Assembly (NCBI RefSeq): GCF_016648105.1
Contig: NZ_JACVVE010000001.1
Coordinates: forward strand, 310,001-374,000
DNA from: Pseudomonas sp. S31
Lineage (GTDB): Bacteria > Pseudomonadota > Gammaproteobacteria > Pseudomonadales > Pseudomonadaceae
Length of the DNA stretch: 64,000 bases
Reading direction: 5' to 3'
Numbering within the stretch: the first letter of the stretch is position 1; each line of letters opens with the position of its first letter. Made by a program: the position numbers and the translations under genes. Under the pieces are notes generated by a model. That model had not been told where the DNA came from and searched no databases. It saw nothing but the letters and a program-made list of their open reading frames with translations. This document shows positions 44,910-55,392 of the stretch, one piece after another.

Positions 44910-46139
44910 TCAGTGACCGCTACGCGTCATTTCCGCCGGCACATACTTGCCAATCTCATACTTGCCAATCGCCGCCCGATGCACCTCGTCCGGCCCATCG
45001 GCCAGGCGCAGGGTGCGCTGCATCGCGTACATGTAGGCCAACGGGAAATCACCGCTCACCCCTGCCCCGCCATGCATCTGGATGGCCCGGTCGATCACCT
45101 TCAACGCCACGTTCGGCGCAACCACCTTGATCTGGGCGATCTCACTGCGCGCCACCTTGTTGCCGACGGTGTCCATCATGTACGCGGCTTTCAGGGTCAG
45201 CAGCCGCGCCATGTCGATCTCCATGCGTGAATCGGCGATCTTGTCGACGTTGCCACCCAACCGTGCCAATGGCCGGCCGAACGCAGTGCGAGCCACCGCC
45301 CGCTTGCACATCAACTCCAGCGCGCGTTCGGCCATGCCGATCGAACGCATGCAATGGTGGATCCGGCCCGGCCCGAGGCGGCCCTGGGCGATCTCGAAAC
45401 CACGGCCTTCACCGAGAATCACGTTCTCATAGGGCACCCGCACGTTCTCGAACAGCACCTCGGCATGGCCATGGGGCGCGTCGTCGTAGCCGAACACCGG
45501 CAGAGGCCGGACGATCTTCACCCCCGGTGCATCGGTCGGCACCAGGACCATGGAGTGTTGCTGGTGACGCGGCGCCTGCGGGTCGGACAGCCCCATGAAG
45601 ATCAGGACCTTGCAGCGCGGATCGCAGGCACCGGAAGTCCACCACTTGCGCCCGTTGATCACCCATTCGTCGCCATCGCGCACAGCAGTGGCCGCCATGT
45701 TGGTGGCATCCGACGAGGCCACGTCCGGTTCGGTCATGGCGAAGGCCGAGCGGATCTCGCCGCGCAGCAACGGTTCCAGCCACTGGCGCTTCTGCGCCTC
45801 GCTGCCATAGCGCACCAGCACTTCCATGTTGCCGGTGTCCGGCGCCGAGCAGTTGAAAGGTTCCGGCCCCAGCAGCGAACGCCCCATGATTTCCGCCAGG
45901 GGCGCATATTCCAGGTTGCTCAGCCCGGCGCCGTACTCGGAGTCCGGCAAGAACAGGTTCCACAGGCCCTCGGCCTGGGCCTTGCTCTTCAGCGTCTGCA
46001 TGATCGCGGTGGGCTGCCAGCGGTCGCCCTCGGCGACCTGGCGTTCGAACACCGGCTCGGCGGGATACACATGGGCATCCATGAATGCGCTGACACGCTC
46101 GCGCAGTGCCTGGACTTTGGGCGAATAGGCGAAATCCAT
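44910..46139 (-). CDS. Acyl-CoA dehydrogenase family protein
   Basis: A 409-residue flavoprotein of the long-chain/ACAD10-11-like group. Visible motifs are [18 protein letters not shown], the substrate/FAD region [60 protein letters not shown] and the C-terminal [20 protein letters not shown]. It oxidises an acyl-CoA to the enoyl-CoA with FAD and passes electrons to ETF. The start at 46139 has GAAGGT upstream; the frame from 46190 is longer than the family norm. It is divergent from a LysR gene, its probable regulator. Confidence 0.9.
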   Translation of the reverse strand: MDFAYSPKVQALRERVSAFMDAHVYPAEPVFERQVAEGDRWQPTAIMQTLKSKAQAEGLWNLFLPDSEYGAGLSNLEYAPLAEIMGRSLLGPEPFNCSAPDTGNMEVLVRYGSEAQKRQWLEPLLRGEIRSAFAMTEPDVASSDATNMAATAVRDGDEWVINGRKWWTSGACDPRCKVLIFMGLSDPQAPRHQQHSMVLVPTDAPGVKIVRPLPVFGYDDAPHGHAEVLFENVRVPYENVILGEGRGFEIAQGRLGPGRIHHCMRSIGMAERALELMCKRAVARTAFGRPLARLGGNVDKIADSRMEIDMARLLTLKAAYMMDTVGNKVARSEIAQIKVVAPNVALKVIDRAIQMHGGAGVSGDFPLAYMYAMQRTLRLADGPDEVHRAAIGKYEIGKYVPAEMTRSGH

Positions 46140-46277
46140 CGGGGCTACCTTCACGATTCGAAAGACATGGGCAGAGCCTAGAGCAGCCACCCTTCATCCA
46201 CCTAACCTATTTTCCGCGTGTATAAACATTCATAACCGATATATGATCGGCCAATAACTCCAATAAGAGCGGCGCCC

Positions 46278-47207
46278 ATGAACCTCAGCAAAGTCGACCT
46301 GAACCTTTTCATCGTCTTCGACGCGATCTACACCGAAGCCAACCTGACTCGCGCCGGGCAGATCGTCGGCATCACCCAGCCAGCGGTGTCCAACGCCCTG
46401 TCGCGTTTGCGCGAAACCTTCAACGATCCCTTGTTCGTGCGTACCGCCCAAGGCATGGTGCCCACGCCCATGGCGCAGAACATCATCGGCCCGGTGCGCA
46501 ATGCTCTGGCGCTGCTGCGCACCTCGGTGCAGGAAAGCCGCATCTTCAACCCGCAGCAGGCCAGCAAGACCTTCCGCATCAGCATGACCGACCTCACCGA
46601 GGCGGTGGTGCTACCGCCGCTGTTCCAGCGCCTGCGCCGCCTGGCACCGGCAGTGATGATCGAAAGTTTCCTGTGCAAGCGCCGCGAGACCACCAAGGAG
46701 CTCGCGGCCGGGCGCCTGGACTTCGCCGTCGATGCGCCGCTCAACACCGACCCGCAGGTACGCCACGTGAAACTGATGCAGGACCGCTTCGTCTGCGCCC
46801 TGCGTCAAGGCCACCCGCTGGCCGACTCGCGACTGACCCTCGAGCATTACCTGGGCATGACCCATATCCACATTTCCAGCCGCCGCAACGGCCTGGGCTA
46901 TGTCGACCTGGCCCTGGGCAAGATGGGCGTGCAACGCAAGGTAGCGCTGCGTTCGCAGCACTACCTGATGGCTTCCCAGGTGCTGCAGCAAACCGACATG
47001 GTGATGACCGTGCCGGAGCGTTTCGCCCGCCGCCACCAGTTGCGTTACCAACCGTTGCCCGTAGAGGTGGCGCCTCTGGAGACGCACCTGTACTGGCACG
47101 AGAGTACCGATCAGGACCCAGCCAACCGCTGGATGCGCGAACAGATCATCGAGTTGTGCGAGCGGGTGGTGATGGAAGAGGAGCAGAAAGCCATGCAACC
47201 GGCCTGA
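46278..47207 (+). CDS. LysR-family transcriptional regulator (NodD/LeuO-like)
   Basis: A 309-residue regulator: helix-turn-helix VDLNLFIVFDAIYTEANLTRAG and ITQPAVSNALSRLRETFNDPLFVRTAQGMVPT, the pattern of the NodD/LeuO/NahR branch, then an effector domain. It is divergent from the acyl-CoA dehydrogenase gene across 138 bases that contain the partly symmetric ATAACCGATATATGATCGG, a candidate binding site. Confidence 0.9.
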   Translation: MNLSKVDLNLFIVFDAIYTEANLTRAGQIVGITQPAVSNALSRLRETFNDPLFVRTAQGMVPTPMAQNIIGPVRNALALLRTSVQESRIFNPQQASKTFRISMTDLTEAVVLPPLFQRLRRLAPAVMIESFLCKRRETTKELAAGRLDFAVDAPLNTDPQVRHVKLMQDRFVCALRQGHPLADSRLTLEHYLGMTHIHISSRRNGLGYVDLALGKMGVQRKVALRSQHYLMASQVLQQTDMVMTVPERFARRHQLRYQPLPVEVAPLETHLYWHESTDQDPANRWMREQIIELCERVVMEEEQKAMQPA

Positions 47208-47384
47208 TTGCGCTGCCGGCCAAGCGAGATGGGGAAATATTTTCTCCAGCCTTCCTGATCAGGAGAATCTTTTTCACGAACCTGAAGCGCCACGCCACGA
47301 TTTGGCAAAAAGCGTGTTCGAGGGCACCGTTACGCTAGGTTCATCGATCGCCGATTCCACGGCGACATTGCCCGGACCCGCCCC

Positions 47385-48539
47385 ATGCCTAGCGCCCCAC
47401 TGTACTTCGATTACGCCGCCACCACCCCGGTCGACGACCGGGTCATCGAGGCCATGCTGGCCTGCCTCGGTCGCCATGCCACGTTCGGCAACCCGGCATC
47501 CAGTGGGCATGCCCACGGCCAGGCCGCACGCGAGGTCGTCGAGCAGGCCCGGCGCCAGGTCGCCGAGCGTGTCGGTGCCGACCCGCAGACCATGGTCTGG
47601 ACGTCTGGCGCCACCGAGTCGAACAACCTCGCCCTAAAGGGCATTGCCCAGGGCATCGGCCAAGCGGGCCACCTGATCACCAGCCAGCTGGAGCACAAGG
47701 CGGTACTCGATACCGTGGCCGAACTGGAACGCCAGGGCTGGGCGGTAACCCGCCTGGCTCCCGACACGTCAGGGTTGATCCACCCGGACGCAGTGCAAGC
47801 GGCGCTGCGTGCCGATACCCGGCTGGTGTCGTTGATGGCCGTCAACAACGAACTGGGGACCGTGACCGACTTTGCCGCCATCGGTGAGCGGGTGCGCGCC
47901 CATGGCGCGCTGTTCCACGTCGACGCCGCCCAGGCGGTCGGCAAACTGTCGATCGACCTCGGCACGAGCGCGGTGGACCTGATGTCGTTCTCGGCGCACA
48001 AGGTCTATGGGCCCAAAGGCATCGGTGCACTGTATGTCGGCCCGCGCGCGGGCAAGCTGATGCGCGCACAGATCCACGGCGGTGGCCATGAGCAGGGGCT
48101 GCGCTCAGGCACCCTGGCCACCCACCAGATCGTCGGCATGGGTAGCGCTTTCGCCCTGGCCGGGCAGCCGGGAGACAACGACTACCAACACACCGAACGG
48201 CTTGCTTCCCAGCTACGCGAGGGGCTTCTTGCACTCCCTGGGATCAGCCTCAATGGCTCCCCGGTGCAGCGTGTTCCCCACACTTTTAACCTGTGTATCG
48301 AAGCCGCAGGTTTCAACAGCGCCGCATTGGCCAGTGAACTGGCGTTGTCGACCACCTCGGCCTGCAATTCCGCCAGCAATGCGGCATCCCACGTACTGCT
48401 GGCGCTGGGCCTGGATGAAGCGCAGGCGCGGCGCAGCGTGCGGGTGAGCATCGGGCGGTTCACCACCGAGGCCGAGATCGAGCAGGCCATCGAGGTGTTC
48501 CGCCGGGCGTTGTCCGCAGGCTCTACCGCGTTCTGGTAG
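47385..48539 (+). CDS. Cysteine desulfurase-like class V aminotransferase
   Basis: A 384-residue PLP enzyme. It starts with YFDYAATTPVDDRV and contains NPASSGHAHGQAA, TSGATESNNLALKG, HVDAAQAVGKL (PLP Asp), the PLP lysine in SFSAHKVYGPKGIGALY, and the active-site loop TSACNSASNAASHVL, which aligns with the IscS/NifS cysteine loop. It should convert cysteine to alanine plus a persulfide. No iscU/sufE partner is adjacent, so it is probably an accessory desulfurase; a role in another sulfur transfer is possible. Confidence 0.87.
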   Translation: MPSAPLYFDYAATTPVDDRVIEAMLACLGRHATFGNPASSGHAHGQAAREVVEQARRQVAERVGADPQTMVWTSGATESNNLALKGIAQGIGQAGHLITSQLEHKAVLDTVAELERQGWAVTRLAPDTSGLIHPDAVQAALRADTRLVSLMAVNNELGTVTDFAAIGERVRAHGALFHVDAAQAVGKLSIDLGTSAVDLMSFSAHKVYGPKGIGALYVGPRAGKLMRAQIHGGGHEQGLRSGTLATHQIVGMGSAFALAGQPGDNDYQHTERLASQLREGLLALPGISLNGSPVQRVPHTFNLCIEAAGFNSAALASELALSTTSACNSASNAASHVLLALGLDEAQARRSVRVSIGRFTTEAEIEQAIEVFRRALSAGSTAFW

Positions 48540-48552
48540 GAGCACGGCGGGA

Positions 48553-49206
48553 TTACAGGAAGGTGAACACCGTCGAAGCCGGCAGGCGCGACTTGCTCAG
48601 CCCAGCGTTGAAGTCCGACTCGCTGCGGTAGCCCAGGCTCAGCAACACCACGCTGCTATAGCCTTGCTCGCGCAGGCCCAGCTCGGCGTCGAGCACCTTG
48701 CTGTCGAAGCCTTCGATCGGTGTAGCGTCCAGGCCATGGGCAGCGGCGCCGAGCAGTGCGGTACCCAGGGCCAGGTAGGTCTGCTTCTCCATCCAGTGCT
48801 GCAGGTCCTTGAGGTCGAAGCGATGCAGGTCGACGTAGCCGCGGCGGGTCTGGTCCTGGCCGGCACGGGCCTGCTCATCGCGGAAGCGCCCGTCACGCTG
48901 TTCCTGGTCGAGCACGGCGTCGAGGTGCGCCTCGGTCATGTCGGTGCGGGTGCAAAAAGCGATGACATGCGAAGCGTCGAGGATTTTCGCCGTGTTGTAG
49001 GCGAAGCGCCCTTCGGTGGCCTTGGCCAGGCGCGCCTTGCCTTCCGGGCTGTCGGCAACGATGAAATGCCAAGGTTGCGAGTTGACCGACGACGGGCTGT
49101 GGCGCAGTTGTTCGAGCAGCGCATCGATGGTCGCCTGGGGAATCTTGCGAGCGGCATCGTAGGCCTTGGTGGTATAGCGGCGCTTGGCCAGGGAGACGGT
49201 ATCCAT
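48553..49206 (-). CDS. NAD(P)H nitroreductase, NfsB-like
   Basis: A 217-residue FMN-dependent oxidoreductase of the NfsB family: KRRYTTKAYDAARKI at the N-terminus, SPSSVNSQPWHFIV (FMN contacts), FAYNTAKILDASHVI, RGYVDLHRFDLKDLQHWMEKQTYLALG and EGFDSKVLDAELGL. These features match E. coli NfsB over its whole length. It reduces nitroaromatics and quinones. It is divergent from a LysR gene whose upstream DNA carries two palindromes. Confidence 0.9.
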   Translation of the reverse strand: MDTVSLAKRRYTTKAYDAARKIPQATIDALLEQLRHSPSSVNSQPWHFIVADSPEGKARLAKATEGRFAYNTAKILDASHVIAFCTRTDMTEAHLDAVLDQEQRDGRFRDEQARAGQDQTRRGYVDLHRFDLKDLQHWMEKQTYLALGTALLGAAAHGLDATPIEGFDSKVLDAELGLREQGYSSVVLLSLGYRSESDFNAGLSKSRLPASTVFTFL

Positions 49207-49251
49207 GCTGCAACTCCAATTAAGCGGGACGGGATTCGTGGCACATCTTAT

Positions 49252-49267
49252 CTTTCCTTCAGGGAAG
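49252..49267. promoter_or_regulatory. Palindrome in nitroreductase/LysR divergent region
   Basis: CTTTCCTTCAGGGAAG: two six-base arms around TTCA are inverted complements with one mismatch. It lies about midway between the divergent nitroreductase and LysR starts, a suitable place for control of both genes by the LysR protein. Confidence 0.35.
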
Positions 49268-49291
49268 AAAAACCAGCAGAATGCAGCAACA

Positions 49292-49312
49292 CTTTCACCT
49301 TTGGAGTGAAAA
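49292..49312. promoter_or_regulatory. TTTCAC-N7-GTGAAA palindrome over the LysR ribosome-binding site
   Basis: TTTCAC (49293-49298) and GTGAAA (49306-49311) are perfect inverted complements. The second arm touches the start codon and the GGAG ribosome-binding site lies between the arms. It could be an autoregulatory operator or a small RNA stem that limits translation of the regulator. Confidence 0.4.
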
Positions 49313-50211
49313 TGCTCCGTATCGATGACCTCGAACTGTTCGTACGCAGCAGTGCGCTGGGCAGTTTCACCGCGGCAGCCCATGAGGCCGACCTGCTGCC
49401 TGGGCAGGTCGCCGCCGCGATCAAGCGCCTGGAGCGCGACCTCGACGTGCGCCTGTTCGCCCGCACCACACGCAGCCTGCGGCTGACCGCCGAGGGCGAG
49501 CTGTACCTGCCCACCGCGCTCAACGTACTGGAAAGCCTGCGCCAAGGCCGCGACAACCTGCATGGCGCGCACTCCGGACTGCGCGGTGTGCTGCAGGTCT
49601 CGGCGCCTTCGGACCTGGGGCGCAACATCCTGCTGCCGTGGTTGAGCGATTTTCGCCGCGATCACCCTGACCTGAGCCTGCGGCTGTTCTTGTCCGACCA
49701 GATCGCCGACCTGTTCCGTGACCCGGTGGACGTCGCCATTCGCTACGGCATCAATCAGGAAGCCAACTACGTCGCCCTGCCCCTGGCGCCCTGGAACCGC
49801 CGGGTACTGGTCGCCTCACCCGGCTACCTGGCCCGTCATGGCCGGCCGCTGAGCGTCGACGACCTGCAGCACCACGCCTGCCTGCTTTATCTGCAACTGG
49901 GGCGGATCTATGACAAATGGCGGCTGGGCAATCGCCTGGTCCAGGTCAGTGGCCCACTGTTCAGCGACGACGCCGACGTGGTGCGGCGCTGGGCGCTGCT
50001 CGGCGAGGGCATCGCCTACAAATCGTGGCTGGATGTCAGCGCCAACGTGGCGGCAGGTGAACTGGAAGTGCTGCTGCCCGAGTACCCTGGCGAGCTCACC
50101 CCGGTGACTCTCGCCTGCCCGCATCGCAAACAGTTGTCGCCCGCCGTGTCGCGCCTGCATGTGTGGCTGCGCGAGCGTTTCGCGGCACTGGAGCCTGCAC
50201 AATTGTTCTAA
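49312..50211 (+). CDS. LysR-family transcriptional regulator (CrgA-like)
   Basis: A 299-residue regulator with helix-turn-helix LELFVRSSALGSFTAAAHEADLL and AAAIKRLERDLDVRLFARTTRSLRLTAEG, typical of the CrgA/DsdC-like branch, and an effector domain with VSAPSDLGRNILLPWLSDF. The ATG at 49312 follows TTGGAG. It is divergent from the nitroreductase gene and probably controls it. Confidence 0.9.
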   Translation: MLRIDDLELFVRSSALGSFTAAAHEADLLPGQVAAAIKRLERDLDVRLFARTTRSLRLTAEGELYLPTALNVLESLRQGRDNLHGAHSGLRGVLQVSAPSDLGRNILLPWLSDFRRDHPDLSLRLFLSDQIADLFRDPVDVAIRYGINQEANYVALPLAPWNRRVLVASPGYLARHGRPLSVDDLQHHACLLYLQLGRIYDKWRLGNRLVQVSGPLFSDDADVVRRWALLGEGIAYKSWLDVSANVAAGELEVLLPEYPGELTPVTLACPHRKQLSPAVSRLHVWLRERFAALEPAQLF

Positions 50212-50270
50212 ACGAGCAGAGGCCGGTGCGTTAAGGTAAACAACCCTTTCCCAGCCGCAGCCCCGCCACC

Positions 50271-51101
50271 ATGAGCAACTGGATCGACCTCAAGCAGGAC
50301 GCCGACACCGGCATCGAGTCGGTCCGCGCACACTTCGTCGGCCATGCCTACGACCCACACTGGCACGACAGTTTCCTGGTCGGCGTCACCGAACAGGGCG
50401 TGCAGCAATTCAACTGCCGCCGGGTGCGCCACCACAGCACGCCAGGCCAGGTGTTCCTGCTCGAACCGGGTGACATCCACGATGGCCATGCCCCGACCGC
50501 CGACGGCTTCACCTACTCCACGCTGTACCTGCAACCCCACTGGCTCGAGACAGAACTACGCTCGGTGTTCGAACAAGCGCCCAGCGGCAACCTGCCCAGC
50601 TTCGCCGATACCCTGTGCCACGACGCCCGGTTGGCCCATGCCACTGCCGTGGCCTTTCGCGCTGTGCACGACCAGGAGCTGCGCATCGTTCGGCAAAGCG
50701 CCATGGACCAATTGCTCGGCTGCCTGACCTGTCACCTGCACTGGCGCAAGCGCCTCGATCCCGACCCCCGCCTGCCACTGACCGCCCAGCGTGCGCGTGA
50801 TTACCTGCATGCCAACCTGGAGCGCGACATCAGCCTGGAAGAGGTTGCATTGGTCTGCGGCGTCGACCGCTTCCGTCTGACCCGCGCTTTCAAGGCCGCC
50901 TTCGGCCTTGCTCCGCATGCCTACCTGATCCAGTTACGCCTGGCCCGCGCCCGGCGCTTGCTGGCCCTGGGCCAGACGCCCGCCGAAGTGGCCGTGGCCC
51001 TGGGTTTCGCCGACCAGAGCCACCTCGGGCGCTGGTTTCGCCGGGCCTATCGCCTGACTCCGGCGGATTACCGCAAGCGCTGCTCAAACCTTCCAGACTA
51101 G
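50271..51101 (+). CDS. AraC-family transcriptional regulator
   Basis: A 276-residue regulator: an N-terminal cupin-like sensor (HFVGHAYDPHWHDSFLVGVTEQG, VFLLEPGDIHDGHAP) and a C-terminal pair of helix-turn-helix units (ISLEEVALVCGVDRFRLTRAFKAAFG and PAEVAVALGFADQSHLGRWFRRAY). Regulators of this type are often linked to LysE-family amino-acid exporters, and the next gene downstream is exactly that, though broken. Confidence 0.88.
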   Translation: MSNWIDLKQDADTGIESVRAHFVGHAYDPHWHDSFLVGVTEQGVQQFNCRRVRHHSTPGQVFLLEPGDIHDGHAPTADGFTYSTLYLQPHWLETELRSVFEQAPSGNLPSFADTLCHDARLAHATAVAFRAVHDQELRIVRQSAMDQLLGCLTCHLHWRKRLDPDPRLPLTAQRARDYLHANLERDISLEEVALVCGVDRFRLTRAFKAAFGLAPHAYLIQLRLARARRLLALGQTPAEVAVALGFADQSHLGRWFRRAYRLTPADYRKRCSNLPD

Positions 51102-51151
51102 TGCCGCATTGGCGGCGAACATGACGCTCTGATCAACCGGAGCCGTTCGCC

Positions 51152-51736
51152 ATGTCACAATCGTTGTTGCCCTTCATCCTGTTTGCCCTGGTCGCCAGCA
51201 TCAGCCCCGGGCCGACCAACCTGCTGATCCTCGCCCACGGCGCCCGCCAAGGCCTGCGTGCGAGCCTGGCGCCGATCCTCGCGGCCTGTGGCGCAGCGGC
51301 CGCGATCGTGCTGGTGGTCGGCCTGGGGCTTGGCGAAGTGCTCCTGCGTCATCCGTTGGCGCAACAACTGATGAGCTGGGCCGGGGTCCTGTGGCTGAGC
51401 TGGCTGGCCCTCGCCATGCTGCGCGGAGCCAGCGAGCCACTCGGCAACGCCAGCGCGAGCCCGTTCGGCGTGGTGAGCGCGGCCTCGCTGCAACTGGTCA
51501 ACCCCAAGGTCTGGCTGATGGCGGTGGCGGTGATCGGCGTGTTCGCCGCACCGTCGTTGCCGGTATGGTAACTGGCGCTGGTCTTCCTGCTGATTGCGCT
51601 GCCGTGCATGACGGCGTGGGCAGTATTGGGTGTGGGCAGCGCGCGCTGGTTGCAGGCGCCGGGGCGGTTGCTGTGGTTCAACCGAGGGTTGGCGGGGCTG
51701 TTGCTGGTGTCGGCGTGGGCATCGCTATTGAGGTGA
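51152..51736 (+). pseudogene. LysE/RhtB-family exporter interrupted by an in-frame stop
   Basis: Codons 1-139 encode a LysE-type transporter with four to five helices (FALVASISPGPTNLLILAHGARQG is the family signature; VNPKVWLMAVAVIG follows). A TAA at 51569-51571 stops it. The same frame then runs on without shift for 54 sense codons (LALVFLLIALPCMTAWAVLG, ARWLQAPGRLLWFNRGLAG) to a TGA at 51734-51736. The joined 194-codon frame is close to the usual family length of about 200 residues. The stop could be a CAA-to-TAA change. Either a real nonsense mutation or a base-call error; as read, the last two helices would be missing. Confidence 0.8.
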
Positions 51737-51767
51737 GCTGCGCTTGTGGCAGCCCACCATCCATCCA

Positions 51768-52982
<1,215 letters not shown>

Positions 52983-53137
52983 TTACGCGGACAAGGCGAT
53001 AGAACGCACGACCCACGCCGAGGTTCGACGGGGTTGACGCATGATGGGTTATTGGAGGAATGCCCGGCATGGTACGCGTCAGGGCGTGGTGCCACAACCG
53101 TTGTGGGCGTTGACGCTCGAAGAACCGGCCGGCCCGG

Positions 53138-53198
53138 CTCCCCGGCAAGGCCGCTCCTACCCCGACCGTTCAGGTAAGGAGCGACCTAGCGCCGCGAA
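53138..53198. repeat. Degenerate REPIN downstream of adh
   Basis: CCCCGGCAAGGCCGCTCCTAC (53140-53160) and GTAAGGAGCGACCTAGCGCCGCGAAAG (from 53173) form the two inverted arms of a second REP subtype (CGGCAAGGCCGCTCCTAC). Several mismatches show it is older than the 34.2-kb copy. It lies between sotB and the alcohol dehydrogenase stop. Confidence 0.5.
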
Positions 53199-53199
53199 A

Positions 53200-53216
53200 G
53201 GGCTGCGCAGCAGCCC
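53200..53216 (-). terminator. Short hairpin after the alcohol dehydrogenase gene
   Basis: GGGCTGC-GCA-GCAGCCC is a perfect 7-base-pair stem placed eight bases after the adh stop codon. No T-tract is present, so it is a weak candidate terminator. Confidence 0.45.
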
Positions 53217-53223
53217 TGCTGAT

Positions 53224-54276
53224 TCAGCCCTTGAGGGTGGCCATGTCGATCACGAAGCGGTACTTCACATCACCGGCGATCATGCGCTCGTAGGCCTGGT
53301 TGATGTTGCGGATATCCAGCATCTCGATATCGCAGCGGATGTCGTGCTCGGCGCAGAAGTCCAGCACTTCCTGGGTCTCGGCGATGCCGCCGATCAACGA
53401 GCCAGCCAGCACCCGGCGCTTGAGCACAAGGTTGGCCGCGTGCACCGCCGGGTCGATCGGCTCGATCAGCCCGACCAGGATGTGCACCCCGTCGAACTTG
53501 AGGGTTTCCAGGTACGGATTGAGGTCGTGTTGCACCGGAATGGTGTCGAGCAGGAAGTCGAAACGCCCGGCCGCGGCCTGCATCTGCTCGGCGTCGGTGG
53601 ACACGATCACATGGTCGGCACCCTGGCGGCGGGCTTCCTCGGCCTTGGCCTGGGAGCGGGTGAACAGCGTCACTTCGGCGCCCAGCGCCTTGGCCAGCTT
53701 GATGCCCATGTGGCCCAGGCCGCCCATGCCGAGGATGCCCACTTTGTGGCCAGGGCCGACGCCGTGATGCTTGAGCGGCGAATAGGTGGTGATGCCGGCA
53801 CAGAGGATCGGCGCCGCGCTGGGCAGGTCCATGCCGACAGGAATACGCACGACGAAGTGCTCGTTGACCACGATGTTGCTGGAGTAACCACCCATGGTGT
53901 TGCTGCCGTCGACCCGGTCAGGGGTGGCGTAGGTCATGGTCGGGCCTTCCAGGCAATACTGTTCCAGGTCCTTGGCACAGGCTTCGCAGTGGCGGCAGGA
54001 GTCGACCATGCAACCGACTCCGACCAGGTCGCCGACCTTGTGCGCCGAGACCTGCGCGCCGACGGCGGTGACCCGGCCGATGATCTCGTGACCAGGCATC
54101 AGCGGGTACACGGCGATGCCCCATTCGTTGCGTGCCTGGTGGATGTCGGAGTGGCACACGCCGCAATACAGGATCTCGATGGCGACGTCGTCCGGGCGCG
54201 GGCTGCGGCGCTCGAAGGTCATGGGGGCCAGTGGGCTGGTCGGGGTTTGGGCGGCGTAACCGATGGCGGTGTACAT
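53224..54276 (-). CDS. Zinc-dependent NAD(P) alcohol dehydrogenase, YahK/CAD-like
   Basis: A 350-residue medium-chain dehydrogenase. Catalytic zinc ligands: CGVCHSDIH (Cys near 39) and GHEIIGRVTAVG (His-Glu). Structural zinc: CRHCEACAKDLEQYC. Rossmann motif GMGGLGHMG (about 184-192). NTMGGYSSNIVV is typical of the YahK/AdhC broad-range aldehyde reductase group, which prefers NADP(H) and reduces many aldehydes. GAGG lies six bases before the ATG. It is divergent from an AraC gene, its likely regulator. Confidence 0.92.
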   Translation of the reverse strand: MYTAIGYAAQTPTSPLAPMTFERRSPRPDDVAIEILYCGVCHSDIHQARNEWGIAVYPLMPGHEIIGRVTAVGAQVSAHKVGDLVGVGCMVDSCRHCEACAKDLEQYCLEGPTMTYATPDRVDGSNTMGGYSSNIVVNEHFVVRIPVGMDLPSAAPILCAGITTYSPLKHHGVGPGHKVGILGMGGLGHMGIKLAKALGAEVTLFTRSQAKAEEARRQGADHVIVSTDAEQMQAAAGRFDFLLDTIPVQHDLNPYLETLKFDGVHILVGLIEPIDPAVHAANLVLKRRVLAGSLIGGIAETQEVLDFCAEHDIRCDIEMLDIRNINQAYERMIAGDVKYRFVIDMATLKG

Positions 54277-54420
54277 ACAGGGCCTCGCAGTCAGTGAAAC
54301 GATTCAGGCGACGCATTGTGCACGCCCCTGCACCACCGAGCCCACGGCTGATTCTCCGGCATGCATGCCTGATTCTCCGAAGTTGCCACACTACACCTGG
54401 CGTCTTTCCTTCGATCTGCG

Positions 54421-55362
54421 ATGATTGCAGTGTCTGATCCTCCGCCCTGGCCCATCATGCAACTGACCCGTCACGTCGATGCCAACGCCCCGCTCTGCGG
54501 GCTCATCCGCAACCTCGCCACGCGCCCTGGGTTCGTGCCCACCCACCTGCCCCAAGTCCAGGTGTTGAGCTGGGGGCACTATGTGGCCAGCAGCCCGCAG
54601 ATCTACGAACCGAGCCTGATGATCCTGGCCCAGGGCAGCAAGCTGGCGCGCCTGGGCCCGCGCACGTTGGAATACGGCGCCGGGCATTACCTGGTGCAGG
54701 CGCTGTCGGTGCCATTCATGTGCGAGACCTTCGCCACCGAGGACGCCCCGCTGCTTGGCGTGGCCGTGGACATCGACCGCAGCGTGCTGGGCGAGTTGGT
54801 GCAGAGCATGGACTTGCCGCCGGACCCTGCGGTGCAGGCGCAGACGCCGCAATCGATGACCTCGGCCGCGCTGGACGCCCCGATGCGCGAGAGCGTCGAG
54901 CGCCTGCTGCAATGCCTGCAGGACCCGCTGGATGCCAAGGTGCTCGGCCCGGCACGGGTACGCGAAGTGCTCTACACCGCGCTGCGTGGGCCTCAGGCCG
55001 GGGTGCTGCGGGCCCTGGTGGAGCAGCAGGGGCACTTTGCCCGCATCGGCGCTGCCCTCGCCCACCTGCGCGAGCACTACACGGCGCCGCTCAGCGTCGA
55101 GGACCTGGCAGCCCGCGCCAACATGAGCGTGTCGACCTTCCACGAGCATTTCAAACGCTGCACCGACATGGCGCCCATGCAATACCTCAAGCGCCTGCGG
55201 TTGCTCAAGGCCCAGCAGATGCTGATCGGCGAGGGCCTTGGCGTGGCCCAGGCCGCGCACCGGGTGGGCTACCAGAGCACCTCGCAGTTCAGCCGCGAAT
55301 ACAAGCGCCAGTTCGCCCGCAGCCCAGGCGACGAGTTGCCCTACCAGAGCTTGCCGGTGTAG
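54421..55362 (+). CDS. AraC-family regulator (YqhC-like)
   Basis: Up to 313 residues (301 if the second ATG at 54457 is used; neither has a clear ribosome-binding site). An AraC_N domain (IYEPSLMILAQGSKLARLG, YGAGHYLVQALSVPF, LLGVAVDIDRSVLGELV) is followed by helix-turn-helix units (LSVEDLAARANMSVSTFHEHFK and VAQAAHRVGYQSTSQFSREYKRQF). This matches YqhC-type regulators, which sense aldehydes and activate a nearby aldehyde reductase; here the divergent YahK-like gene is the obvious target. Confidence 0.9.
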   Translation: MIAVSDPPPWPIMQLTRHVDANAPLCGLIRNLATRPGFVPTHLPQVQVLSWGHYVASSPQIYEPSLMILAQGSKLARLGPRTLEYGAGHYLVQALSVPFMCETFATEDAPLLGVAVDIDRSVLGELVQSMDLPPDPAVQAQTPQSMTSAALDAPMRESVERLLQCLQDPLDAKVLGPARVREVLYTALRGPQAGVLRALVEQQGHFARIGAALAHLREHYTAPLSVEDLAARANMSVSTFHEHFKRCTDMAPMQYLKRLRLLKAQQMLIGEGLGVAQAAHRVGYQSTSQFSREYKRQFARSPGDELPYQSLPV

Positions 55363-55392
55363 CGACGCATCTGTTCAAACAGCGGCCTTGAG

